Assembly (NCBI RefSeq): GCF_029784165.1
Contig: NC_073696.1
Coordinates: 181,653,825-181,717,824 of the forward strand
DNA from: Wyeomyia smithii
Lineage: Eukaryota; Arthropoda; Insecta; Diptera; Culicidae
Direction: 5' to 3'
DNA length: 64,000 nt
Of the stretch, positions 12,284-23,920 are shown piece by piece. Numbering within the stretch: the stretch's first letter is position 1; every line of letters starts with the position of its first letter. The notes beneath the pieces are model-generated. The model saw only the letters and a program-made list of their open reading frames with translations, made no database searches and was not told where the DNA came from. The position numbers and the translations under genes were made by a program.

Positions 12284-12404
12284 CTGCACGATTTCTGCAT
12301 AACCTCCGCCCGGTTGTAACCGCTAATCTTGCAGAAAGCCTCATTGCAGTAGACAATCGGAAAATCCACAATTTGAGCATTTGCTAGCAGAAAAGAACTA
12401 TCCG
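12284..12404 (-). CDS. eag: eag exon 2: PAS domain start
   Basis: Second coding exon of eag. It starts after a TTACAG acceptor (complement of 12405-12410). Two bases complete a proline split with exon 1, then 39 codons begin DSSFLLANAQIVDFPIVYCN, run through EAFCKISGYNRAEVMQKSC, and two bases start an arginine. The segment is the signature of the eag PAS domain and nearly identical to what is known for Drosophila eag. A MITE sits only 73 bp upstream of its acceptor. Confidence 0.96.
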
Positions 12405-12476
12405 CTGTAATGAAATTGAGGAAACATATTGTCAGTATCAAGCTAACAGCACATTTTTAAATAAATACTGCATATA

Positions 12477-12667
12477 GGATATCGGCTCTATTATCGTCGG
12501 GTTTTACCTACTATCGTCCGGGGGGTTAATGAAGTCATCGAGAACTAATATTTTGCAGAGAGGTACTCTGCATTATGAAGAACCATCATGCGAGAAATTA
12601 ACGATCTTGGACATCATTTACCCTCCAGACGATAAGGTAAAACTTGACGATAATAGAGCCGATACCC
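12477..12667. mobile_element. Small MITE, 191 bp, TA target site
   Basis: Ends are inverted repeats of about 40 bp (left GGATATCGGCTCTATTATCG, right the reverse of GGGTATCGGCTCTATTATCG). It is flanked by TA at 12475-12476 and 12668-12669. There is no coding capacity. The target preference suggests mobilisation by a Tc1/mariner-type transposase. It lies 73 bp from the exon 2 splice acceptor. Confidence 0.85.
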
Positions 12668-13290
12668 TACATCAAATTTGCGTTTGATATAATATTTGTT
12701 GGAGAAATGTTTGGGCTATGTAAAACTGACTTGACGATGTTAGCTTCATTCCGTTAAAATGGAATTAATACATCACTTGCAAAATATTCACGGAATGCAA
12801 CACACTCCGAAATCTCGATTTCCTATTAACTAGCACAAAGAACTTATGAATCGAATTGACTGAGCCGAGTGCCTATTAAAGACAAAAATATTTCTAGAGC
12901 CAAAACGACTTGTTTGATTCATATACCTAGTGTCTTCGGACAAGTTAAAGATAACAATTCTGTCCTTTCAAAAATAATATATACTGCAACAAAAAACTTA
13001 TTTTTTTTGGAAAATAATATATTATGTCTATTTCTCCACGTTCAGTCAATTATCAATGTTTGGCTAGCATGGTTTAGTTTTCGCAAAAAAAAAATTAATA
13101 TATGTTTTTCAGTTTTTTATCACATATTTTTGTCTTACGGTGTATACTTCCGAGAAGGACAAATTTACAACTTTGTCGAAAACGTCACACTGATCAAACA
13201 AATCGTTCTGAATCTAAAAATATTTGTAATTATCGAAGCTTTTCTACATAAGCCACAAATTAGTCTCGATTCAAAAAAAAAAAAAAAAAT

Positions 13291-13326
13291 CACAGGAAGG
13301 TTGTATGCAAAGCCACGACCGCAAGG
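13291..13326. repeat. Short repeat after A-run (copy 1)
   Basis: A run of A is followed by a 36-bp block containing TGCAAAGCCACGACCGCAAG. The same A-run plus block occurs at 47046-47090. It abuts a different element in each place, so it is probably the end of an unrecognised repeat. Confidence 0.5.
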
Positions 13327-14251
13327 TTGAAGTAGAATACTTTTACAAGAAAGATAACCCGGCTGCTTGCGTGTCAGTCATTTTTTCTAGTAAATAAACG
13401 TTGACCGTTCATTGGCAGTATTGTAATTTCTTTTTGTTTGATATTTTGAATGAAGTTCATTGAATATTTTCAAATTTTGTGCAAATGAGAAGTTGAAGTG
13501 CTGCCGAATTGTAAAATGCACATTTGATACGACATCATTAAACAGGAACGGAACAAAAGCTACGGTTGTGCAGAACGCGAATGCCGGCGCGATGTGATTC
13601 GCCTTACCGTGGTGAAATGTACAGCTCTTTCTAAGGCGAAGTAGAGCTATACATTTCAACACATTTCGTCTTGCCGAATCGCATCGCGCCGTTATTTGCG
13701 TTCTGCATGACCGTAGCCAAACACTAAGCGACGCAAACACGTAATAATAGTCAGAGTATGTATGTAGATGAAGATAATTAACTTTGGATTATAGCGCAAA
13801 ACGAGAAAATATTAACTCTTCAGATATTCATTTGTGTTCTTCAAATTTCAGTTGTTCAATTTAATATCCGATGAAATGTCTGTTTATTATCTGATGAAGC
13901 TCTTATATAGGCCAAATGATGCATTCCCAATTTACTAGGACCATAACTCTGCCGACCGTGCTTGGGAAAGCGCGGTATAACGACCAATCAGAGGTCGAAT
14001 TTTGTGTTTTGACAAGGCTTAAGAATTTTCAATAGTACAATAGTTCGAATGATAAAATTGCAATTTCATGCATTTGGTAGGAATCTTAGAAGATTTTCTA
14101 ATCGATTGCTGCAAAAACGAAGGAAATCCATCGAAAACTAACCGATTTATTAGCATTCGAAATTGGACATGTTTCTCACTTTATTCAGTTTTAGATTTTC
14201 ATTTCACATCCCTATGTAGCCGAACTTCCTGAGAGAAGTATTCTACTTCAA
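13327..14251. repeat. Repeat with 16-bp inverted ends and promoter-like core (copy 1)
   Basis: The outer ends are the 16-bp inverted pair TTGAAGTAGAATACTT (13327-13342) and its reverse (14236-14251). The right half (13800-14230) is shared with 48810-49697 and, more diverged and inverted, with 26580-26850. On the minus strand it shows a reversed CCAAT box (complement of 13982-13991) and, about 75 bp on, TATATAAGAG (complement of 13901-13910). No ORF is present. Confidence 0.55.
13559..13717. repeat. Perfect-to-near-perfect hairpin, 159 bp
   Basis: GCTACGGTTGTGCAGAACGC on the left is mirrored by GCTACGGTCATGCAGAACGC on the reverse strand at the right, and the inner arms (GGCGCGATGTGATTCG and its partner) also pair. 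The centre resembles that of the hairpin at 50738-50859 (ATGTACAGCTCT). Confidence 0.7.
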
Positions 14252-14339
14252 AAATACCAATAGCACAAAACGACATATTTAGCCTATAGAAACATTTCAC
14301 ACTGGTTTGAAAGCTCGAAATCGTGACCTTTTTGCCTTT

Positions 14340-17300
14340 CTCCTAGAAAGGTATAGCAATCACTGGAAAAACCAAAGGTATATACCTTATATAGCAATCA
14401 CTGGAAAAACCGAAGGTATAAAAGTGGTCCCAATGGCCGAATGTCATATACCACTCGACTTCTTTCGACGAACTGAGCATTTTCTGTATGTATGTATGTA
14501 TGTGTGTATGTGTGTATGTGTGTGTGTATGTGCAACTTTTTTTCTCACTCACTTTTCTCAGAGATGGCTGGACCGATTTTCATAAAATTAATTGCAAATT
14601 AAAGGTCTAGTTGCGCCATAGGTTGCTATTAAATTTTATTGTAATCGGATTTTTAGTTTAGAGGTTATGAATCAAAATGTAAAAATCACGAAACATCAAT
14701 ATCTCAGAAACCACACAACCAATTTCAATAAAACTGGTTTCAAATGATTTGGCTGTCCCCAGAACCCTTAACTTTTGAATTTCGTTATGATTGAACATAT
14801 GCACATAGGGGTATTTGAGGTCAAAAGTTGGAATAAATTGCAAAAATCAAAATTATTATTGAACCCCCATAGTCAACTCCACCAGATTCGTAGATAGTGG
14901 GGGTATCCCGTGACAACTTTTTTACTATAATTTGATTTGTTTTTGCTCCATTAAAGCTGTCAAAATACAAACTAAAAGCGAAATAGATTTTCGAGACGTA
15001 ATTTATTGATTTTTCCGGAGACATTTTCGAATATTAGTAATTAGGATATTTTGCCTGTTACAAATATCGATAGTCAAATGAATGGTATGCAATAAGTTTT
15101 GACATTTCAGATGGATGGTTTGATGTTTTATTTATGACTATATATTTTACATTGAAGATTTTGGAAAATTTGCCCTCCGCATTAAGCTTCAAAATTATTT
15201 TTTTCAATGTTCTGGACGTTTCTACGCAGAAACAATCTCATTTTAAGGAAGGTATGAGTTTCCTGAAACACGTACAGAAAAAAAAGTTGCGCATGCCTGC
15301 GCATTTATGAAATATCATGATTTTATTCCTGTCAATATATGGGTAAATTCATGCGAATTAACTAAAAAACAGTTCAAAACCCCTTTTTCTTGCAATTTGT
15401 AGACGTAAAACGTCCGAAAAATACTGATAGGTGATTTTCGAATAAAATAGCAAAAGGAATGCAGATAAAATATAACTTTTGACCGAAAGTGTTGCTAGAT
15501 GTATTATTTTTTTTTTTTTTACTAAATTTGCAATTGAAGCCAATTCTATTTTAAACTTGATAGTTTCATCGTGTTCCTCATAAAATTTTAAAAATCAATC
15601 TCATGATATAACCAGAAATATTACTGTTTTAAATTTCTCATTTTCCACCAAACAATTAGATTTATTTGAAAATGTCTGTGAACTTTTTTCCTTAAATTCT
15701 CTACTAAACTAGCTTCATTTAAATTGCAATCTTTAAAACTAAAGCATGGAAAGAGTTTGCATCGAAAGACGAACTGCAGAGCGATTTCATTGATTTGATC
15801 TGATTAAACCTTTTAATTTAATTAAAAAACAATAATGTTCATCACGTTTTATAGTGTGAAAAACATCAAAATACGCTTAAAATAGCACTACCTTTAAACA
15901 ATTTTAATTCCAAAATGTTATTTTTTTTATATATACTCGAATATGCAAAGATAGTATCTAGATTGTATTTCTCCCTTTTCAAGTAAAAACAATAAAAGTG
16001 GAATACATTCAGAGTTAGAGTTATTTTAAAGAAAAGTATTCAAGAAATTCAAAAGTGGATTAACTCTTAGTGGATTAACGTCATATGTCTAGAAAAGTTT
16101 TTTTCACCAAATGTGGCCCGAAATCACTCGCCGCAATATTCCTTACAAGGAACCTACCACGTTGTATGAGAAAAGTTATGTATCACTGATAGGTAGATAT
16201 TATTTATAGCTTGATTATTTTATTCATATTAAAGACATATTGAAGACAAAACTGACAAACTGCTATAAATAAAAACTTTAGCGTATTTACGCATGAAAAT
16301 AATTTTTTCCAACTTTTCACCTGAAATACCCCTATGTGATATGGTTCAAAAGTTATGTAAAGAAAAGTTATCCTGAGGTTGTTTAAACTCACTCATTTTT
16401 CTCAGTGATGGCTGAACCGATTTTCACAAAATTAGTGTCAAATGAAAAGTCTAGTTGCCCCATAGGTTGCTATTGAATTTCATTGCAATCGGATTGTAAC
16501 TGTGTCCGTTGTTCATAAAAATGTGAAATCACATAATGAAAGTAAACATATTGACTTTCTGCACCTTTCTTTCGCACTCACTTTTCTCAGAGATGGTCTG
16601 ACCGATTCTTTCTATCTTGGTGTCAAATGAAGGGTCTATTTGCCACTTAGGTTGCTATTGAATTTCATTGTAATCGACTTTTAGTCCTGGCGCTGCGTCA
16701 GAATGTGAAAAACGCTCTTATATCTCAGAAGCTATGAACAAGTTCAAAAAAATGGGCTCTCAAACCCTTCAACAATGAATTTCATAATGTTTAAACATGT
16801 GGTTTGAAAGTTATAGAAAGAAACGAAACCCGCAGACTGTTTAAAACTATAGCCAACATCAAAATATGTGGCCTCAACATCATTTAAATTTAATATTGTA
16901 CTATTTCAATGTTTGCGGTCTTGCTCGGGATTGAAGTCGAAATTAAAAGTCATTTCCATCATTTCACTTTTTGACTTTTTCCTAGAAAGGTATAGCAATC
17001 ACTGCAAAAGCTAAAGGTATAAAAGTGCTCAAAAGGGCCGTATGTCGTATACCACTCGACTCAGTTCGACGAGCTGAGCATTTTCTGCATGTGTGTGTGT
17101 GTAACGCTCTCCCAATCTCACTCGATTTTCTCAGAGATGGCTGAATCGATTTCTATGAAATCAATTGCAAATGAAAGGTCTAGTTGCCCTATAAGACCCT
17201 ATTGAATTTTAATGTAATCTGATTTCTAGTTTAGAGGTTATGTATCAAAATGTAAAAATCACGAAACATCAATATCTCAGAAACTACACAACCGATTTAA

Positions 17301-17520
17301 ACAAAATTGGTTTCAAATGAACGGGCTACCTAAAAACCCTTAACTTTTGAATTTTATGAAGATTGAACATATGGTTCAGAAGTTACAGAAAGAAACGTGT
17401 TCTGGAGACTGTTTAATCTCACTCATGTTTCACAGAGATGGCTGGACCGATTTTCATAAAATCAGTGTCATATGGAAAGTCTTGTCACTCACTTTTCTCA
17501 AGGATGGTTGACCCGATTTC
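14340..17520 (+). repeat. Array of about six diverged ~100-bp units
   Basis: A block beginning CTCACTTTTCTCAGAGATGG and continuing through an ACCGATTTTCA-like and a GGTCTAGTTGCC-like segment to TTGTAATCGGA recurs near 14548, 16389, 16574, 17113, 17418 and 17485. Two of the blocks follow a shared leader (TATAGCAATCACTGG, then CTCGAC..GACGA.CTGAGCA near 14456 and 17056). The leader itself is duplicated in tandem at 14350-14420. No ORF was seen. It may be several copies of one short mobile element. Confidence 0.65.
14487..14532 (+). repeat. TATG/TG microsatellite
   Basis: A run of TATG units passes into alternating TGTG and TATG. Confidence 0.9.
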
Positions 17521-18794
17521 CACAGAACTAGTATCAAATGAAAGGTCTGGCTGCCTCATTACGCCCTATTGAATTTTGCTGTAATCGGAATGTAACTTCG
17601 TCTGTAATGTATAGAAACGTGAAAATCACTAAACTTCATTATCTTAGAAACTACACAAAAGATTTGAACAATATTGATATCGAATGAACGGGATAGTTAA
17701 GGGTTAACTGATGAATGATGATTAAACACGTGGTTTCAAAGTTTGGCTCCCTCATACGCTCCCTTTTCATTTGATTGTAATCAAACTTAAGCAACCGTTA
17801 TGTTTTAATTTGTAAAACAACGAAAGTCTATTATCTCAAGTATTACACGACTTATTTGAACATAACTAGTGTCATACAAACAAGTCAGCTCTCAAACTTA
17901 CAAATAACAAACTTCATAAAAATTTGATATACTGTTCAAAAGTTTTGTAAAGAAAAGAAATTCAAAGACTATTCAACACTATAGCTGCTTTGATCAATAT
18001 ATATGGCCTCAACATGATTTAAATGTGGTATCGTACTATTTGAACGTTCCCGGTATCGCTCGTGATTAAAATGTTCGAAATTAAGAGTCATTTCTTATAT
18101 TGCGCTATTTCTTAAGCACTAACATTACGTCGAATTTCATATTTTATACTTCAATTACAACATCAATATTATAGAACCCAAAGAGTGAATATACCTTTTT
18201 GAATTTAAGCATTCATGTAAATCTATTTTTACAAATAATAAGTTTGAATGAAAAAGGCTGAGTCTGACCGCTAGGTGGATTAATTTAGGTTTTTCTTATA
18301 ACTTTTCTCGTTTTTAAGATATACCTGTCCCTGAAATTCGTTTTTTTAATATCTAAAAAATTGTCGCATTAAGAAGGCAACAATGTTTAGTATATATTTG
18401 TATATTATTGAAACACACAACTTTGTAGAAGACCTAAATCTAATGGCTTCTACACAGATCAAGTTGTTGCCAAAAATGTCTCAAATTCTGGATTTTTTTA
18501 TTTGCTTGCCAAATACTGGTTTTATCGGCATTCTTTCTCCAGAAGATATTTAGTATATGAAAACCTTGAAGAATGACAAAAAGTTTTAGTTCGGGTCTCC
18601 CCCGCTTGTGATACGGCCAAATATAACTTTTCAGTTTTGCACTTTATAGAAATGGTGATTTTAGGGAAGTTACAATTGTCTATAACTCTCTATCTCACTT
18701 TTCTTCTAACTCTTCTTGTTTTGGAGATATGAGTTGGGGAAAAAGAAATGTCGTATTACTGATCGAAATTTGACGCTATATTTAACATACTTAG

Positions 18795-19780
18795 AATTAT
18801 CCGATTAAGGTCAAACACGCGCCATTTTGTTCGCAAACTTGTTGCCGTTTAGAAGGCAACTTCATTATTCTCCCTTTATAAAATCCCCCTCCTTATTTGC
18901 AAAAACTCCGACAGCCAGTTTTCGCAAGCCTCTTTTGAGGCCAACTTAGTATCACCAAGAGTGTGTTGCATGGACCGGAACAGATGGTAATCACTCGGTG
19001 CCAGGTCCGGACTATACGGTGGGTGCGATAGAACATCCCATCCGAGCTCCCGTAGCTTCTGGCTGGTCATCAAAGATGTGTGAGGACGAGCGTTATCCTG
19101 GTGGAAAACAACACCATTCTTATTGACCAATTCTGGCCGCTTATGGTCAATCGCCTGCTTCAAACGGTCGAGCTGCTCACAATAGAGAATCGAATTGGGG
19201 GTCTGGCCATAGTTGAGCAGCTCATAGTGGATGATTCCCTTCCAATTCCACCGAACACACAGCCAAACCTTCCTGGCCGTCAATCCGGGCTTGGCGATGG
19301 TTTGGGCTGGTTCACCGCACTTCGACCACGATTTTGTTCGCTTGAGGTTGTCGTACGTGATCCACTTTTCGTCCGCTTCAAAAATGGGTCGAGTTCGTTC
19401 CGTTTCAGCAGTGCATCGCAGGCGTTGATTCGGTCTAACAGGTTTTTTGCGTCAACTCGTGTGGCACCAGCCTTTTTTTGGGATCCAATCTTCTGCTAAT
19501 GGTTCCAAACAGTTTTATGGCCTATACCCAGTTCCCGGCCAATCGAGCGAATGCTCACATGTAGACCGGCATTGGATGTTTTCCACGACTTTTTCGGTTT
19601 CTATGACGATTGGCCTACCAGAACCAGAATCTTCGAAAGCCACTACACCAGAACGAAATCGATCAAACCAACGCTGTGCTGTGCGAATCGTTACAGTATC
19701 GGGCCCATAAACTTCACAATTTTTTTCGGTGGCCTTCGTTGCATTTTTACCTCTCAGGTAGTTAAAACGTTAAACATGAC
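18795..19780 (-). pseudogene. mariner transposase (DD34D), dead
   Basis: On the minus strand, in changing frames, one reads the N-terminal helix-turn-helix end IRTAQRWFDRFRSG, the linker SGRPIVIETEKVVENI, then the catalytic core: DEKWITYDN (first Asp), HQDNARPHT (second Asp) and YSPDLAPSDYHLF (third Asp). Exactly 34 residues separate the second and third Asp, the mariner signature. The end is KLPSKRQQVCEQNGACLT. Frameshifts, a stop in the N-terminal half and a truncated start inactivate it. The longest open part is 18876-19283. I could not identify terminal inverted repeats. A cut-and-paste DNA transposase when intact. Confidence 0.92.
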
Positions 19781-20680
19781 GAATTTATTGCTTAGTGGAC
19801 TACATATTTGGCGCGCTATAACTTGAGACTGAAACGTACGATTACAACACTGTCAAAACGTCACTTGTAGATCAAGTTATTGCCATAAAAGTATAAAATA
19901 TATGTCTATTTTATTTGCGTATCAGGCAATGAAGTTACTGGAAGGGACAAACGTTTCAACCGATTTCGTTGAGTAATAATGATAATGATGAAGAATTCGC
20001 CTTCTAGTTTTTACTTAAATGTGATATAGCGATGTACAAAAAATGACCTACTTTTATTGTTTTTTGGCAATAACTAGGTCTTTGTACAAGCTTTTTTTTG
20101 TGACCTTCATAAAGTTATGTATTTCGATTATGTGCAAAAACATGCTGAATAAGTTCCCGTTTGAATGGTACAGTTTTTCAGATATTAAAAAAAAATCAAA
20201 TTTCAAGGACTAGTCTGATATCAAAAGGTTGGGGATAAACAAGAGAAATTAGAAGAAAAAAGTCTCCAGCAAAGTTTTTTTGTGACGTTATGTACCATTT
20301 TGTCGAAAACACCATTTCTCTAAAGTGTAACACTGAAAAGTTAGATTTATCCCATATATATATGATATGCTAACCTACGCTGACACGGGTTACGTTTTCA
20401 TATTATTGTCATAAATATCTCAGGTTCTATTCAAACCTATGCTTTTCAGGATTTTTTTTTCATCGTTATATTACATTGCTTTATGTTTTCCACTTAAACC
20501 TAAACACTGATACGAGACCACATAACTTAGACACCATGATCGTCAGTTAATTAATATTGTTTTGATGAAGACTTCAATTAATACATTGATTTCTACTTGG
20601 AGTAATTGATTCATCCGATTATGTTAAAAAGTAAAAACCATGTAAACTGAATAAACGCGAAGAGAACTCGTTAGATGTTT

Positions 20681-20786
20681 CCCAACAAACAATTTAGTTG
20701 ATTTACAGTTTAGCAGGTAATTATTGAGTGTATTTCGGCTGGACTAAAGCTTAAAAAGTAGTTACTAAACCGAATTGTTTGTTGGG
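20681..20786. mobile_element. Palindromic mini-element, 106 bp
   Basis: CCCAACAAACAATTTAGTT on the left is mirrored at the right by the reverse of CCCAACAAACAATTCGGTT. It is too short to code. A target duplication is not obvious. Confidence 0.65.
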
Positions 20787-22186
20787 TTGACATTCCAAGT
20801 TAGTCACGCAAAAGTTCAAGTGTTGTTAGTCTCATTCATAAACAGCAAGCAACACCTCAAGTGAGGTTCTCGTTGCTACCGATATCACACACTGGAATAT
20901 TTTCCATTCAAGCTATTTCTCGTTCTTACTCGCTGTCTTCCGTGCTCGCATTCTCTCTCGAGATCATAAGTACACACTCACGCCTACTCTCCTACTCGCA
21001 TGTACTACCCTTCTCGTGTGCACAACCATCCGAACACAATTGTTTCAGGATACATTGCGATAGCTGCGGAGGGACAAAAGCGTGTGTGAAAAAGACTTGA
21101 GAAGCATAGCATATGTCTCGTTCTCAAGTAGAAAGGAGGAGAAAGGTTTTGCTTCTGGTTCGCTTCACAACGCTGGCATCAACCAACAAATGTGTCACCT
21201 CAATTGCCACAACAATTGTTCTGACTTCGCACAAAAAAGTGTGAAATTCATCATGAAATTGCATCGACCAGTTAATATTTTCATTCACTTAGTCAGTATC
21301 CAACTTATCGATATTGATTGCTGGCTGCACTACTCCAACGATATCAGCCTGCGGAACACTAGTTGATACTTCATAAGTGTAGTGGTTTGGAGCAGCTTAA
21401 TACGTTTGAAATACGCTACACACTTAGATTTTATTGCCGAGAACTCAACTGCTGATAAATTCTTAAATGTTTTACAACACTGAAAATAAATCGCACGCTA
21501 ATCCCTAATGCTTTTTACATATGAATGCCAATAAACGAATCTAATCATTCTATTATGTCGACCCATATCGATTTTTATTGGAATCCACTATATTTCAACA
21601 TGTTTGCATTTAAATCTGAGTGTAAAATGATTGATTTTGGTATGCATGACATGGCAAACCGAAATGTAATACACTTGATTTTGTGCTGTGAACTGATACG
21701 CAAGTGTATTCCACGTAGATATGAAATGTTTCATCTATTAGCACAGAAGTAAGTGGAATCCACTTGGCTGTAACGTGTCGATTTTTTACAGTGAAGTTTT
21801 CGGTAGAATTTTCAAGAACTCCGGCGAACAAAACGGTATATCGTTACATTTGCTGGGTGTTCGTCGAAAAACTTTGCCGAGCTCGATCAGCTGTTGGTAA
21901 GTTTGCCGAGATAAATTAAATGTGTAGAGCATCAAATGTGTTATCCCGATCAAACGATTACAACAAAATATATCTGAACTTGATAGTTGATAATTTGTAA
22001 TAATCAGTAAGTCATTTTGATAGGAATTTCGATATTTCAACTATTAACGAAACCAAGTTTAGAACACAAGTAGATACAAAAAGTTAGTAACAAAATATCA
22101 AGATTTGTAATGATCCTGATTTTTTTGACTGATCGGGATGTCTAACACATTCGTTGTACAGGTTTCAATCAGTTGCGCTAGAGAAG

Positions 22187-22225
22187 AGAGAGAGAGAGAG
22201 AGGAGATAGATAGAGAGAGAGAAAG

Positions 22226-22257
<32 letters not shown>

Positions 22258-22261
22258 AGAG
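22187..22261 (+). repeat. GA microsatellite
   Basis: About 75 bp of GA repeats with interspersed GATA units. Confidence 0.95.
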
Positions 22262-23335
22262 TAGAAACTTTGAAACGGGCAAGTTGAAACGGTTTTTCTG
22301 AAATTCAACTTTGAAGATCATTTGAAAAATCATAAAAAAGTCAAAGTCAAACTTAATGTTTGCTTATGACTATGTAAGTTCAAATTTTTGATCACGTTGA
22401 GCTGGCTTACTTCATTGTGCATTATATACCAAAGTCACAGACAAATGGACGTGCCTCTTGGAAGGAAAATCCTGAAAAACCTTCGCCTTGTTCGAGTGTA
22501 TGAGCTTACGGCCTATTAACTAATTTTCGTAAAAACGGTTTTTGTCTTTGCTTATAGCAACACCATCGCTATTACCGCCAATTGAACAAAATTTCAAAAT
22601 TATCGTTTTTTTTCCAGGACAGGGAAATCATCATTGAGTGACACCTTTGTTTGTCTGTACCAAAATTGTAGCCAAAAAATCATGACAAGAGTTCCCTGCC
22701 TTTGTAAAAACGACACATGTAAGAAAAATACACTACACAATTTATTTTACATACTTAGTGCCACAAAAATCTCGCGGGTGTTCGACAAGAGGCAATTAAT
22801 CTCTTTCTTTTTTTGAATACATACAAATCGTTTTTTAAACGTAAATTTTGCCCATGATGAATTCTAGATGGCAACAACCAATTTCGATGTAAAAATAGTT
22901 CATTCATAGCTTCGTTTCAACTTACCCTTAGGCGAAAATGTAAAAGGCAAGCTCAAATGTTGAAAATTTTCACCAAAATAGAGAGTTGCTGCCTTTTTTA
23001 AATTGTTACACGTAATCAACACAAAATGTTCAATAAAATGAATACAAAATGAACTTCGTTACATCACTTTACAATTAAATCAAGGAAATCTCCATTTTTT
23101 GTTGCTGTGTTTTAGAAGTTTGGCAAATTTCATCATGTTTGAAACATTCATGTGATAAAAAAGTTGTATTAAAGCGACAATTAAATGTTACCAGCATCAT
23201 TCGTCAGTGAAAAAATATGACAAAATTGAAATTGATGTGTACATTCTGATAATCCTCAATAAAGAATACAGCTCTTATTAGGCCAGACCACATAACTGAA
23301 TTAATTAGTTCGTTTTGTTAAAATTTATTGCCGGC

Positions 23336-23603
23336 CGGGTCTCGGTAATTTTTGCCGAGAACGGCACCCCTGATTGCTCGGTTAAAACAATAATGACAGC
23401 TGTCACATTTTTTGTAAATCCCGGTTCACCTAACTGAAGTTTCAGCACAAAATATCCGTAATCTCGGTAGTGATAGCTCGGTAATATGTTATGCCGGAAT
23501 TTCAGTTAGATTGAGACGAGATTTACGAAAATGTGACAGCTGTCATTATTTTTTTAACCGAGCAATCAGTGGTGCCGTTTTCGGCAAAAATTACCGAGAC
23601 CCG
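23336..23603. mobile_element. Foldback MITE, 268 bp
   Basis: The ends (CGGGTCTCGGTAATTTTTGC and its reverse) and long inner arms (around TGACAGCTGTCA on both sides, and TGATTGCTCGGTT) are inverted copies. The centre (about 23405-23515) shows a further partial palindrome. No coding capacity. It lies about 240 bp inside intron 1 from exon 1. Confidence 0.8.
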
Positions 23604-23841
23604 ACTATAAATTTTGAGTTTGTAGTGAAACTTTTAAACGAATTTTGAAAATGGACTGTTTGAGACTTTAAATGTAAGCAAGTGTGAATAAATCACATCA
23701 CAGATTTACTTTTTGGAATTTGAAATATCCCGAAGCTAAGATCCCCGAACAAAAAACGTGACGAAACATGGAACTCCAATTTGATTGTCACGGTTATTTT
23801 TTATTAAATTTGTTTTTCCCCTATCGACAAGCTTTACTTAC

Positions 23842-23920
23842 GCTGTGAGTTAGACCGACGTATGATGTTTTCCAGGAACGTGTTTTGAGGAGCCACCAGC
23901 CCCCGTCTCCCTCCTGGCAT
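23842..23920 (-). CDS. eag: eag exon 1: start codon and N-terminal cap
   Basis: First coding exon of eag. It encodes MPGGRRGLVAPQNTFLENII followed by RRSNSQ, the cap that precedes the PAS domain. The ATG (complement of 23918-23920) has A at -3, and an in-frame TGA lies 18 bases upstream (complement of 23936-23938), which fixes the start. The exon ends one base into a proline codon at a GTAAGT donor; joining to exon 2 gives SNSQPDSSF, the insect eag sequence. In the family the cap modulates gating together with the PAS domain. Upstream 5' UTR exons cannot be assigned from sequence alone. Confidence 0.96.

Larger units (their letters stand above)
12405..23841 (-). other. eag: eag intron 1, about 11.4 kb
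   Basis: Bounded by the GTAAGT donor of exon 1 (complement of 23836-23841) and the TTACAG acceptor of exon 2. It contains MITEs, a promoter-like repeat, a repeat array, a dead mariner and microsatellites listed separately. Within 12670-13282, 17521-18590, 20361-20680, 20787-22180 and 22262-23335 I recognise no gene. Confidence 0.9.

Noticed and set aside
12869..13330. 153-codon plus-strand ORF
   Set aside because: AT-driven composition (Ile/Phe/Lys), ends in a poly-A lysine run, antisense in eag intron 1, no domain.
20861..21366. Overlapping ORFs suggesting a cysteine-containing small protein
   Set aside because: No homology recognised. A similar sequence at 44880-44960 suggests it is part of a dispersed repeat.
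22187..22261. CRISPR-like repeat
   Set aside because: Simple GA microsatellite without spacers; the genome is eukaryotic.
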